From Notamacropus eugenii (lineage: Eukaryota; Chordata; Mammalia; Diprotodontia; Macropodidae), in assembly GCF_028372415.1 (NCBI RefSeq), contig NC_092875.1:146228856-146292855 (forward strand): a DNA stretch of 64,000 nt. Reading direction: 5' to 3'. A model generated the notes under the pieces. The model was not told the DNA's origin, did no database searches, and worked only from the letters and a program-made list of their open reading frames with translations. Positions 1-13,700 of this stretch are shown here, one piece after another (positions within the stretch are counted from its first letter, which is position 1; every line of letters begins with the position of its first letter). The position numbers were made by a program, and so were the translations under genes.

Positions 1-79
1 TGCATTCTCTGCCTTTTAAAACCATGCACTAGTGAAATTTTTCTTTAAAAAATAATATAAATTGTTGAAAATGGCTGAT

Positions 80-85
80 TTTATT
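80..85 (-). terminator. Candidate polyadenylation signal AATAAA
   Basis: AATAAA on the RIMS2 strand, about 755 bases after the stop codon, just downstream of an A-rich run. There is no proof of use. Confidence 0.35.
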
Positions 86-227
86 CTTTTTTTTTTTGCA
101 AGTTGCAGCCCCGAGAAAATAATTTAAGTGTTCAGCTAAACTGTGTCCATGCAAAAAAGTTTCTTTAATTTCATACAGTACAGTATAGCCACAGAACTTG
201 TTTTTCAGAGTCTATCACATCTTGGCT

Positions 228-233
228 TTTATT
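228..233 (-). terminator. Candidate polyadenylation signal AATAAA
   Basis: AATAAA on the RIMS2 strand, about 606 bases after the stop codon. This is the first exact match met downstream of the stop. Use is not shown by sequence alone. Confidence 0.4.
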
Positions 234-838
234 GAAATGACAGGTGGAGCTAGAGGTCTGCCACTGCTTATCTTGGAGGCTGCCAGTGGCTTCTTCATTT
301 CCATCCTCAGTTTCATGGGAGGTCTGATTTTTTGTTTCTGACCATTTCTTTGGTCTCCTGCTTGTCACTCCATGTTTCCTACTACCCCACTGACTTTTAA
401 TGGCTTCATGGTAACATAACTCCATTTTTGTGGCATAACAAGGCTTTTTTTTTTTTTTTTGGTGGGGGGTGGGGTTGGGAGGGAAGGAATATGTTAGGGA
501 GAACAAATTTTTTTTTTAAAAGGAGCAAGAAAATAAAGATGTCATTGAAAAGGACGTTTGTTGCATGAGACAGATTTATATTAATCCATGGCTTCAGATT
601 GGACCAAACAATGAGTGTCAATGAACTCCAAACCCATCAGTTCTTCCTAGCTCCACTCCTTCACCTGAGGGCCTTCTTCAGGGCACAATGTGTGCAGCTT
701 CCTCTGAGAACACAGGATCGCTTTGTATCCCTAGAAACAGGCTCAGAAGACACAACAGTAAGCATGCAGTGTTACCAGGGTTTGCGACCTGTAATTTTTT
801 TTTTTGTAACGCTGGTTGCTACGACAGTTTTACAGATG

Positions 839-1057
839 CTATGAACGAGCATAAGAAGGTCCCGTTGAACTTTCCAAAGATGATTGGGAAGCTCTTCTAG
901 TCAGAGGGGCCAAAGTTGGATCTACTAGGGAAGAAGGGGGGAACAGTTTGAACCATCCAATCACCATGTTAGACAATTCTAGTTCATCTAAAAGTATCTG
1001 GGCCACTCCCATGAAGGATTTATGATCCATTCGTCCATAATCTCCCCAAACAATGAT
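839..1057 (-). CDS. RIMS2: RIMS2 terminal coding exon
   Basis: The exon encodes residues 214-285 and the TAG stop at 841-839. It starts after accaacag with IIVWGDYGRMDHKSFMGVAQ, runs through LLDELELSNMVIGWFKLFPP and ends with RRASQSSLESSTGPSYARS. The WGDYGRMDH loop replaces the acidic loop-3 motif of calcium-binding C2 domains. The Ser-rich C-terminus is typical of RIMs. The last residues appear to read SYARS where I recall SYSRS in placental RIM2; this is from memory. Confidence 0.96.
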   Translation of the reverse strand: MIVWGDYGRMDHKSFMGVAQILLDELELSNMVIGWFKLFPPSSLVDPTLAPLTRRASQSSLESSTGPSYARS

Positions 1058-1675
1058 CTGTTGGTAAAACAGAAAGGAGAAAAACTTCAGCATGAACAAA
1101 TAAGTGATATTATTTATATGCTAAAATGTACTTCATTCATGTTACGTAGACAAATAATGTAAACAGCTGCATTTAATTATTGACATATTTAATCATTCTA
1201 TTGCTAGAGTACAATGGCAAATTAGGAAAGCTACTTTTGTAATTGTGAAGATAAAATTTAGATCAAAAGCATTCTAGGGAAGTTAATTTGTGTGTGAAGT
1301 TAAGTTCACCCATGCAGTCTCCTCAAAGGAGATCATTTTCAAGTTTGAAAGCACTGAACATAGCTTTGGGACACAATCGAGTGTTTCAATTATTTCCAGA
1401 AATAGGGAAAAGAAAGGAATGTGACACGAGACATAGTATATGAAGGTCTACTCTGAAAAAGGACTTTTCTACAGAAAAGGAAGAAATTCAGTAAATACCT
1501 GTAGAACTTTTCCCTGGGGGCTTTCATCAAATGACAACAGCTGTTGATAAAGAGGTTCCAGGGTTTTTCTTGCCACTTTAGTTTTCTTTTTGGCTATGCA
1601 GACTCCGTTATCTAAGAGATACACTTTTACGTATGGTGCTGAGAAGGGAAAAATGAAGAGAAAGAAGTAAAGAGC

Positions 1676-1720
<45 letters not shown>

Positions 1721-4700
1721 TGTGTGTCACAAATAGGATGCATATCAGATGTTGAAAGACCTCAAGACCATGAGGTTATAATCACCGGCTAGAGTTCTAA
1801 AGGAAGAATCCTAAAACATCTGGATAAAAAGTGAAAAATGACATCAAATGATTATATTTTGGTGTCATGGATAAACAACCTCTGAGTTGGGTACTGATTT
1901 GATATTACCTTACTACCGAAATTTGAAAACCTAATTAAATAAGTTTTTTTAATTGAGTATTACAAAATATCTATAGAAATATATTTTATTTCAAGAATGA
2001 TACCTTACACCAGAAGTATGAGAAGTGGGTAAATGGACAGAACCAGATGAAAATACTTAACAAATAAATAAAAATACAACACAACTCAGATAATGCTAAT
2101 TTGTGGTTTTCTAAGTCACTCTGCAGTCTACAGGAATTGTTTCTATTTGAGTTTGGTCCCATGACCTTACACAACCTATATTTAAAAAAAAAAAGTATAC
2201 CCAAGTAATAAAATAAGTTTAGAACTAATTACATTTCCCACCTATCTACAAATTAACTGGATTTAATTTTTCTGTGCATCCTTTAAGCAAAGGATGTATG
2301 TGATAAGTTTAAATTAAGTTGGAAGGGAAAAGGCAAAAATTGTGAATGCTGTAAATTGATTTTTCCTCTATGAAATTAAAAATTTTTTTCAACCATTGGG
2401 AAAAATAACCAAAGTATAGCACAAGTCAAATACTTTTATGAAGGTTGTTTAATAAATAGAATAAAACAGAATAAAAATATTTAAATAGAATGGTAAGTTA
2501 AAAAGTTCAAGATCAATACGTCAGTCAGTGGAAGATCTTGACTGTGAACTATTACCACGAATAATCTCCTTGTCTTTCACTAGAGACATCATTACCTCTT
2601 CAGTTGGATTGTGTAGTTTATGAACGATAATAAACACCTTCAGACTACAGCGATATGGAAGCACTAAACATGCTATGAGTAAATACTTTCACAAAAACAT
2701 CTTTTTGTGTTTGTTTCTTCCAAACTACAAAAAGGGAGACTTGTAGAACAGCTTTCATATCAGACATATTCTTAATGTTTTTCTGTGACTCATGTGTTTC
2801 CTTCATTACAAAATCAAGCTCTTACTGAACTTAATAGGGGAATTTCTTCAGAGCACTAATTAATGAGAAACTGGCCTTTTCACAGAGTGTGACAATGTAT
2901 AAATTAAATAATCTATATCTTCAGCCTAAATATATCCTCCACAAGCCCAATTGCACATTTCAACAAGTTGGTAGGGCATAGACAGGACCGAAGATCTTGC
3001 CTCATATTCTGCTGAAAAAATTAAGGGTACTTGCTGAGAAATTCTTTTTCTCCCCTTTTTATCTTGGATCACTCAGATGCCTTCTGCTGCTTCACTCATC
3101 TCACCATGAAGAGGTCATGTTCTCCTTGCCAGGACAAAGTACTCTACGTGCATATGGTGTCTCATTTCTGTCCTCCTGTCCTCCCAGGATCACAGGCTCC
3201 AAACCCGCCCCTTGCGTCCCCCTTTTTACAAATTCTATGGTTCTACTGTTATCATTTTCACATTTGTGCCCTCTTTTATGTTACACTGCAAACACCTTAA
3301 TTCAGGTTCTTATTAACTCACTCAAACTTCTATAATAGCCTCCTAATTGGTTGTTTTAGTCTTTTTCCTTTCCTCTATCCTTCATAAAAATGCTCTCATA
3401 TTCTCTCTAATCATAGTTTCAAAGTTGTAAGGAACCCAAGAGTCAACCCATACCTAACAGGAATATCCTCCACAAGGGTTCAACTGATAGTCTCTTAAAA
3501 CTACCTCCTGAAAAGGTTCAGTAGAGTTCAGGGCCTGGAGTCAGGAAGCTTCATCTTCCAGAGTTCAAATCTGGCCTTGGACACTTACTAACTATGTGAC
3601 CCTGGGTAAATCACTTAATTCTGTTTGCTTCAGTTTCTTCAGTAAAATGGGGTGAAGGAAATGGCAAAATTCTAGTATCTTTGCCAAGAAAACCCAAATG
3701 GGGTCACAAAGAATCAGACACAACTGAAAAACGACTGAGCAACAAACACTTATCTGGCTTTCAAGTGACAACCATTCTAAGGTTAGAAGACCATTAGGCA
3801 CCGTCTGGGCCTGGAATCAGGAAGTCGTGAATTCAAACGCTGCCTCAGAGTTTTTGTAAGGCTCATATCAGATAATACAGACATTTCATAAATGGTTGTT
3901 CTCTGCCCTCCTTCCATCACCACGTTCTCGGTTGACCTTCTCCAGGTTCACCGTCCCTAATCTGTTTACTTGTACCTTACATGGCAATGGTTCCCAATTC
4001 AGTCCATCAGTAGATGATGTGCTTCTTTAATGGATCTATGATCCCAGCAGCTGTTTTGTTGCCATATCACAGTAACGCATACTGAGCTGGCAGTATACTT
4101 CAATATTCTGCTGGGTTTTGTTGGTTTTTTTAATATTCCCTCTTATCTTGTCATGACTCCCATGAATCCCATACTTGTGCAGTTCAGTTTTATTTTTAAC
4201 CTAGATTTAGAAACTTACATTTAACTCTTCTAAATTTTACTTCATTCCTATATTCAAAAACCTTCAGTAAATCTCCACTGCCTATTAAACCCTGGCACGA
4301 TCCATTTCCAAATGTCCTTTCCATAGCTACATTTCACTGCTAACAATGTCCCTTTTTAGTCCCCCTCTTTGTGCTCAGTGCTTTTGTCTTCATCATTCTC
4401 TCATGCCTGGAACTGACTTCCTCATCTATGCTGAAAGCCTTCCTTTCTCTTACCATCTAACTGTATTACCTTCTTCAGAAGTGTTCTTTGATTCCCCCAG
4501 CTTAAAGTAACTCAGAGTGCTTTGTCTGGGCCAGAATACTTCTCTAGAGTTGGCCCTTTTCATTATCTCATTCTACTCTTTGTTATTCGAATATGTGTAA
4601 TTTTCCTATTAGATTGTAAATTGGGTAAGGTCTTTGTCTCACACTTCTTTGTTTCCACTATCCTTTCACATAGGAGATAACCTATTCTTTGCTGAACTGA

Positions 4701-7700
4701 ATTTCCAAATGCATCATAGAATTTCAGCAGCCTTCATTATTACCTCTATTTAGTTTAAATTTACAGATTCAAGAACTGAACTGTGATCTCAAAAATAATA
4801 AATATGTTTCATTTATTCAATTAAAATGAACTTTCTTAAAGAGGAAAGAATAGATGGGGCATGTGGATAGTACTCTAATAAGATAGAGAAATCTCCAAAA
4901 GGGTTAGGAAGTACTGTTCAGTTCCTACCTGGCAGTGTCTTTGAACCTGGTTTTACAACAAGGCCACGGGCCCGAATTATTTCTACCTCCAATTGTCCCT
5001 TTTTATCCATCATCCCAACTTGAATGTCACCTAGAGGGAATATAAAAAGGGCATTAGCATCCAAAGACAATCAGGGAGCTTCGAATTCAGATCTCTGAAG
5101 TGAACACTGTTCAATTTGCCGTTTGTCAATGTAATTCTGGACATCACTTCATATTTTTACGTCAGGGATTCTTTGTCCAAAAACAATACAATGAACAAGC
5201 ATAAATACTTTAAAATGTAACCTAATTTTTCTTCAACTCTAAAATATTTCAAGTAAATATGAAATTGAAAAAAGTTCCTAAAGATTTTTTGAAATGGAGA
5301 AATTGTGACTTAGAAAAACAGTTATCATTTACCTACATAACCACATAACAAGAATACTCACCCATAGCTGGGGTGGCCAATGTCTGACGCCCAACTAACT
5401 GAGCTGGACCAAGGCCATCCAGAAAATCACTGAACTGACTATCTGAGGCCAATCGAACACCAGGGAAAATCAAACTAAGAGAAAAAAAATATATAAACAA
5501 GGTTAAATCCCTGTTCCTTCACTCAAAATCAGAACAAACTTTAAAAACACATTTCTCCTTGAAACTCCTAAAACAATCACTGTCTTATGACTCAATAGGT
5601 ATATTAGTGCCATCAGTTATTTTTTTTTTAATGCAGCTAGCTGTTTTATCTCCTGAGGTAGATTATAAGCTCCTTGATGGCAGGGAATTTATTTTGTACT
5701 TGCTTGCATGCCTCACAATGTGTATTATAACGCTATAAATAGAGAAAGCACTAATGAATCACATAATATTGAAATTGGAAGGAACCCATAGAGCTTCCTA
5801 ATGCAACCCATAACTGAAAATGAATCCTCATGACAAAATATCCATCAAACACGGTTTTTTTTAGCCTTTGCTTGAAGATGTCTCATGAGAAGAAAACTCT
5901 ATTGCTTTCACAAGGTAGTCCATTCCATTTCTGGACAAGTTCAATTGTTCAGGAAGCCTTTTCTTGCATCAAATCTAAACCCGACTCTGAGCAACTTCCA
6001 TCTATTCTTCTGCTCACTGAGATCGAACAGAATAAGTCAAAACTTTTATCATGTGAGAGCTCTTCAAATATATGAATATAACTATTATGTCTCCCATAAA
6101 TCTTTTATTCTCCAAGATTAACATCACCAGTTTATTCAATAGATTCTCATATGGAATGAAGTTGATATCCTTCACCATTATTGTTTTCCTTGTCTGATCC
6201 TCTCCAGCTTACTAACATCTCTTAAAATGTAGGATCCAGAACTGAACACAGTATTCCACATGTAATCTGACCAGAGCAGAATACAGTGGGACTATCATCT
6301 CCTTAGTCTGGGACACTAAATTTTTCTTTATGGAGCCCAAGAGTGTATTCACTTTCTTGGCTACTATAACACAATGATAAATCATTCTGAGCATGCAGTC
6401 CACTACAACTGCCAATTTTTTTTGGATGAACTATTATTATCTAGTCATAACTCTCAGAAGCTGATTTTTAAAAACTCAGATATGAGACTTAATAACTTAT
6501 TTTACCTAGTACATGACAATTTCTATTTGGTTTCCCTTACATCTCTGATTCTCTAGCAACATTTTATTTAGACCATAACTGGTACCTACTGCAGATTGCC
6601 TTTTTTTTTTTTTTAGCTATGTCTTTTCTTTCCCATGCTTTAGGGCTCATCTAAGCATTCATTTTTTTTAACCTTTCTAATCAAATCCTACCCTGCAAGA
6701 CTTTATCCAGCTAATCCTGTATTTTTGCATATCGTTTGGCATGTGTTCTGAGATCTATGTTTGTTTGTGCTAAGTCCATTCATCTGGTCAACTCAAATTT
6801 TTCTCATAAGTTGTAAACTTTCAGTGGCCTAGTACTATTTTAACAAAACTTCCTGTAACAAGCATAAAGGCTAAGACAGAAAATGGTTCCTGCAATTTTG
6901 AAGCAGACAAGATGATCCTATCCTTGTTCATACAGTTCACTCACTTTCCTTCAGAACTATAGCTGTTCATGCTTCCATCTGTAGACTCGCGGCTTGCCTG
7001 TCGAGTCATCCAGTTTCTCATTTCTACTGCCAGGCCAGTTTCTGTACTCCTCTGGACGGTACTCCTTAATTTTTTGCCTCCAGCTTCTGTATCAACACAA
7101 AATTTTTAAAAAAGCAATGGCATAACTAATCTGTAAAAATAGAAGCAGTAAAGGTGCTTGAGATTTCTTCATGAAAAGAACTACATAAATACAATGCATC
7201 ATTATTACTAGGATAAAAAGAAAAGGTGTTAAAATAATGTTTGCAGTGTAGGAAGAAAAAAACTATGAAATCTTTAAAATGGAAGCAAGGTGCACAAAGG
7301 ACTATTATTTTATTCGATGTTATTTATGACAGCACACCAATTTTTAGCATCACAAACAGAGAAGGTTCAGTTTAAGTGAAATAAAAGCATACTTTGTTTC
7401 CAGTGAGATTTTAAAATGCTTTCTCTCATAACTTACAGTATCGAACCTTTTTTCTTTTTGTCATAGAGAAGGGACAAAGCTGAATTATTAAGGAAAGTCA
7501 GATATTGAATAATACCTAAATACTTGTCTTTAATTTTTATAGCTAAATGAAAAACAGGAAATCTTCTCTATTTAGTAACAGCCCAATCATTTATTATAGG
7601 AGAAAATGATGATAATTTAAAAATAATGGCAAAGTCTTCCATTCTGGAAGATGAAACCTCATTTTTTAAAATACTAGGGAAGGGATAAAAACGAACTGAA

Positions 7701-10700
7701 AAATCTGTCTTTTGTTCCTCAAAACAGAAATAACCACAACATGCTAGGGGAACAGGAACAAAGAAAAGTCAGGAAGAAAGAAAATAAAGGAAAGGTGAGT
7801 TTTGTGAACATAAAAGTATTTGTAAAAATGATCATTTTAGGCTCTTAGAATATTTTAAATTGATCTTTTTAATAGTCATATTAGGAATAGATAGCAGATA
7901 ATTATGTTAAATAATGAAATTCAAAGGAGCCTCATTTTCATTTGCTTGTAACCTGTACTTTAACAAACCTCACCTCCTCAGTCTCAGACTTTCTTGAGGA
8001 TTTTCACAGGCTCTGTATTTATGTCTGAAATAACTTCTCTGCTCCACTGGGCCCAACTTTGTCCCTTACTTTCTTTTAAAAATAGCTAAACTAAGAAATC
8101 TGTCAGGGTAAGCTAATTCCAAATATTTAAGTTATATACACACTCTTAGGAACAACTTCTATACTCACCTCACACTATCTACTGATCTCCAAATTTGTGT
8201 CTATTTCCATGTATATATTACAATTAAGATCTTTAAGTATACTTTCTAACTATCTGCACTAATGAAGCAAAAAGGAAGTGAAAATTCTACAGCTAGAAGA
8301 GAACTTAGAGGCTATCAGGTCAATCGCATCATTTTCCAGATAGGAAAACTGAGGCTCAAGGAATCTAAGTGACTTGTCCAACATCACGCAGGTAAATTAG
8401 CCATTTAGTTAAACAGCATTTATTGAGCACTTAACATGTGCCAGGGTCTCTATTTAAAAAAGCACAGAAAAGCTAAGAAACACCACACTGTTTCTCAATT
8501 ACTGACATTTGTTGTTGGTAAAAGTATTTGAATAAAAAACACATCTTTTACTCTATTGAGTAAATTGAGGAATTGACCTCAAATCAAAAATGAAGTTATG
8601 CCGTACAGGTGTCATTTAAGAAGAGCTAAGAAAACAATCTGCCTAAATCTCCTGGGAAAATGTTCCAAATCTCTTAATCCCTGCCTCAATTACTCCCTAG
8701 GAACCAATGCATTTTTAAAATAGATTTTATAAAAAAAGATGAAAAATAGAAATATGGGTTGATACTAAATAAGACCTGAGCTGATATCTGACAGTACTTT
8801 GATCCTCAGAGGGCATTTTAGGAGGGAAAGAAGCATAAACAAAGGCACAGAAGTGGGAATGAGCATGGCTGACAAAAAGGGCTAGCTGGAGATAAACCTA
8901 ATTTAAATAGTAGATTGATAGTAGGAGGATAACTGGGATTGGATTATGAAGGATCTTTAATGCCAGATTGAGGAATGGAGCTTGGAAGTGGAGTAGCAAG
9001 AAAAAGTAGGATGGCCAATACACTGCTTTAGGGAAACAGAAGTCCTGAGTTAGCACTTGGGCTCCCTTACTTGTAAAAATCATCTACTTCTTTGAGGCTC
9101 ACCTTCCTCATCTGTAAGATGAGAATAATATTATTTTTGTTACTTACCTCATAGAATAGATGTGAATAAAATGCTTGATGAATCCTAAAGTACTACAGAA
9201 GCACAAGCTGTTCTTCACAATGATTATTTTTAAAATACTCAAAATACTTAACAATAAACATGTTGTACTGATATTGGCATAAGGACTGTGTCCCATATAT
9301 AAATTTATACATTCAAAATGAATATTTCATTCAGTAGTAGCAGAAGTGACATGAAACAAGGTAATTACTGTGACACTGTGAAAATTAACTATTTAAAAAA
9401 ATCAACCAACTCTTTAGACTATATGCCATTACCTTAGTAGACTACAGATTTATTGAGTTTAATGTTCTGGCAGCTTCATAGTGAATGAACCAAACTCCAC
9501 TTCTCACTTACATTAATAGAGTTAGTGTTACACAGATGATAAGTAACAAAATACATTAAAATGATATACAAATGGATCCATGATCTCATTGATGTACGTT
9601 CTCCCTCTAATGGTAAACTACAATGCATTCATGTCATTTCATCCTGTGTGTTTTTTGTCCATGTTCTTCCATAAATCCTCCATAAAGGTTCTCCTTAAAA
9701 TGCCTGAGGTCTTTACCTGGGTCTTTTACCATGAGTACCACTGTAGCACTCAGTCTTTCCATTTGTTATTCATTTTTTTTTCCTATAGGAAAAGTCCCAT
9801 CTTCAAAGGAATACTTTCAGGATATTACAGAGCATTTTTACACAATACTACGTTGATAGTATGCTATGGCCTTACTTGTTGTCCATGACCATTTCAGTCC
9901 ACCCCCCCCTCCCCCAAAACACATCTTTAGATAAAAAGACACTTCTAGGTTCTATTCCATATACAGAAGAGAATCGCTTCACAAGGCTTCATTGAAATTT
10001 TTTAGAGGACACAAAACTTGCCCAGTAAATGTATAAACTAATAAGATATGATAATCCTATTTTTTAACACCAAAGCCTTTTGGTTACATGCATAATAAAT
10101 ATTAAATCCAAATGCAATTCATTATAATTTTTACCTAATAGATAAAAGGATCTGTCACAGTATTCTGTTTAAAAACATTTTGTTACAGACAAAAACTACT
10201 TACCTTTATGTCCAATTTCTCATTTCTACAATATTTTTATGAGATTAACTGATTCATATATTGAAGGTGCCCAGATAAAAATCTGAAAAGCTGGTAGGCT
10301 TTCACAGACAATAACAGATCAAATCACTAATTCATACAATTGAATCAAGAATCTATTGAACACAAGATCCCAGTCTGCTTACCATCTGTTAACTATAAAA
10401 AAAGAAAATATCTGTTTAGCAGAGTATTGGTGCCCTAAAGGATATCTTCCAACAAGGTATCTTACAAGACTATGTCAAAAATCCTTGAAATAAGTAAAAA
10501 AAGACAATATTTTGTTTAAATTTTTGTTCAGTGTCATGACATTCCCTCACCAGTTCATTAACCTTGAACTCATGACCAAAAGCACTGCAACTGATACCTG
10601 AGTGAAGCATATGTAATACATGTGTTTTTTCCTTAAAGCAGTCTTATAGTCCAGGAAGCTTTTGGGATTAACAGGAAAGGCCCCTCTCATTCTTGGGGCG

Positions 10701-13700
10701 GGGGGAGAAGCACAGGATGGGAGGCATCCCAGCAAACCCCACTTCAGCAAATCAGGGGGAAGATCCTGAGCCCCAAGGAGGTGGAAAAGGCAAGCGCCAA
10801 CACTAGGACTCCCAAATGCCTCAGCTTAGGCAAGGCAACCGGTAGACACCAGCTTAGAAAAACCACCACATGTGCCAGTGTTCTCCAGCAGCCAAATCTC
10901 CTGGTGCTTCAGCATAACTCCAGGAAGCACAACTCCAGGAGACGCAGCTCCATACTGGAAGACCTTCTCCAGCAGCCAAATATTGAGTGCCTGGCCTGGG
11001 TGAGCAGACATCCTCTAGGGACTAGACTCCCCACCCCCCCACTCCAAGAGCACCAGGTAAGCTGTCAGGACCTAATGCCCCAGCACACAAAGCCACTGAC
11101 CAGGTTCCAGACTCCTAACACAAGAAGCTTGAATGTATGCCTCCTATGCTCCAGCAGGAGAGCGCAACTCTAAAAGCCAGGAATTAGGCAAACATCAAGA
11201 TGGCCTGGCTGGATCATCTTCCCTTGCGTGTCTTTTCATTAATTTCCTTCATATTCTGGAGCTTTTGTTCTCCCAGATGAATTTTCTTTATTTTTTCTAG
11301 CTCTATATAATAATTGTTTTGAAAGTTTTATTGGTAAGGCACAGAGTAAGTAACTTAATGATTTTGATTACATTAAATTGAAAAGTTTTTGCACAAAGCC
11401 AATGCAACCAAGATTAAAAGGGAAGCAGAAAGCTGGGAAGCATTTTTTTTTTTTTACAACCAGTATCTCTGATAAAGGTCTCATTTCTAAAATATATAGA
11501 CAACTGAGTCAAATTTATAATAGTCTAAGTCATTCCCCAATTGAATAGTCAAAGGATATGAAATGGCAGTTTTCAGATCAAGAAATTAAAGGTATCTATA
11601 GACATATGAAAAAATGCTCTAAATCAATATTGATTAGAGAAATGCAAATCAAAATGACTGAGGAACCACATCACACCTATCAGATTGGCTAACATGACAA
11701 AACAGGAAAATGATAAATGTTGGAGTCTGGGAAAATTGGAACACTAATGCATTGTTGGTGCAGTTGTGAACTTATACAACCATTCTGGAGAGCAATTTGG
11801 AACTATGCCCAAAGGGCTATAAAACTGTGCATATCCTTTGATCCAGCAATACTACTTCTAGGTCTGTACCCCAAAGAGATCATAAAAACAGGAAAAGAAC
11901 CCATATGTACAAAAATATGTATAGCAGGTCTTGTGGTGGCAAAGAATTGGAAATTGAGGAGATGTCTATCAATTGGGGAATGGCTAAACAAGTTGTGGTA
12001 CATGAATGCAATGGAATATCATTGTGCTATAAGTAATGATGAGCAGGTGGACTTCAGAAAAACCCGGACTTACATGAACTGATGCTGAGTGAAATGAACA
12101 GAACCAGGAGACTATTGTATACAGAAATAGCCACACTGTGGGATGACTGACTGTGAAAGACTTAGCTCTTTTCTGCAATGTAAGGATTTAAGACAACTGG
12201 AAAATACTATCCACATCCAGAGAAAGAACCTGGGAATCTGAATGCAGATGGAAGCATACTATTTGCTCTCCTTTTCTCTTGTTTTGTTTCTTTCCTTCTC
12301 AAGGCTCCTCCCATTAGTTCTAATTCTTTTTTACAGCATGACTAATGCGAAAATATGCTTAACATGAATGTATAAGTAGAGCCTATATCTGATTGCATGA
12401 TATCTTGGGGAGAGTGGAGGAGAAGGTGGGGGAGAAAACTGAAAACTCAAAATCTTATGGAAGTGAATGTTGAAAACTAAAAATAAATAAATGAATAAAT
12501 GTAAATTAACTAACTAACTACATATATGGAAATACAAGGAAAAAACCTAATTAATAGTACACATTGGTAATAAAAATGATTTTTTTTAAAAACACATGAT
12601 TATATCAATAATGGTTAATAAAAGCTAGCATATTTTTTTTAAGGCATACTAGAAAGTTTACTAATTAATGGTCTTTTCCTTAACATACTAAGTAGTATCT
12701 ATCTTAAAGTAAGAACTAAGTCTAGAAGCCTTTCTAATAGGGTCAAAGCTAAGGCAAGGGTGTTCGTCAGTACTACTGCTAGTTACAACAGACAAGAAAA
12801 AGAAAGGAAACTAAAACTATCCATTTTTGCTGATGATACGATGGCCCACCTGGAGAATTCAATATAGTAAACTCAAATTAACTGAGTTAACATAGTTATA
12901 GGAAATAAAACAAATCCAGTTAAGCTTGAGTGATTTAAAAGGAGGTAGGTAAGGGAGAATATCAGTACTTCTACACTCTGTTCACAAAACCTAGCAGGAA
13001 GTGATAGGGAAATTAAGGTATGTGGTGGTCTAGCTTCTAAAACACACAGAGGAACCATAGTAACACAATTATAAAACACTCTTTTCAAAAGTAAAAGCAC
13101 ACCTAAATCACTGGGGAAATACAACATATTCAGGATAGGCTGTCCCCAAAAGATAAAATAAATAAATAATAACCTAAATAGATTTACTTATTCAGAGCCA
13201 TAACAATTAAACTGTCAAAAGATTATTTTATAAAACTAAAAAAGAAATTCTTTTGGAATAATGAAAGGTAAATAATCTCAAGGGAAATAATGAAAAAAAA
13301 TATGAAAGAAGGGGGCCTATCAGTACCAGATCTCCAGCCTGACCTGAAAAATTATTTGGTAGTAGTTGAGAAATACAGAAGTTAAAAATGGAACAGATTA
13401 ACTATAAATTTTACAGAAGCATATCAAGAGTAGCATAGTGTTCAATGAATCCAAGACCTTAGCTAACTAGGGTAAAGACTATTCAACAAAAATTAATTAT
13501 TCCTAATGCTGGGAAGACAATAATAAAGTCTGGTAAAAATTGGATGAGAGACTAAAATCTCATATAATATATCAAGAGAAGCTCTTGGTGGATATATAAT
13601 TTTGACAAAAGATAACATTATTTACAAATTGGATGATCAAGGATGAAATTAACTTTCATCTCTATGGACAGGGAAGGAGTTAATGAACAAATAAGAAATT

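Larger units (their letters stand above)
1..838 (-). other. RIMS2: RIMS2 3' untranslated region (partial or whole)
   Basis: The sequence after the stop codon has no long coding frame. On the minus strand it shows T- and A-rich tracts, a C-rich patch ending in an A run (about 442-485), and AATAAA at 233-228 and at 85-80. Either could be a polyadenylation signal; an ATTAAA is also present near 170. The true 3' end may lie past position 1. A short G-rich run on the plus strand (460-482) would be C-rich in the transcript. Confidence 0.7.

Noticed and set aside
10781..11173. 130-codon frame as a possible gene
   Set aside because: Lies in a block abutting L1 sequence, has no domain, no splice context and a repetitive Gln/Leu/Ser/Thr composition.
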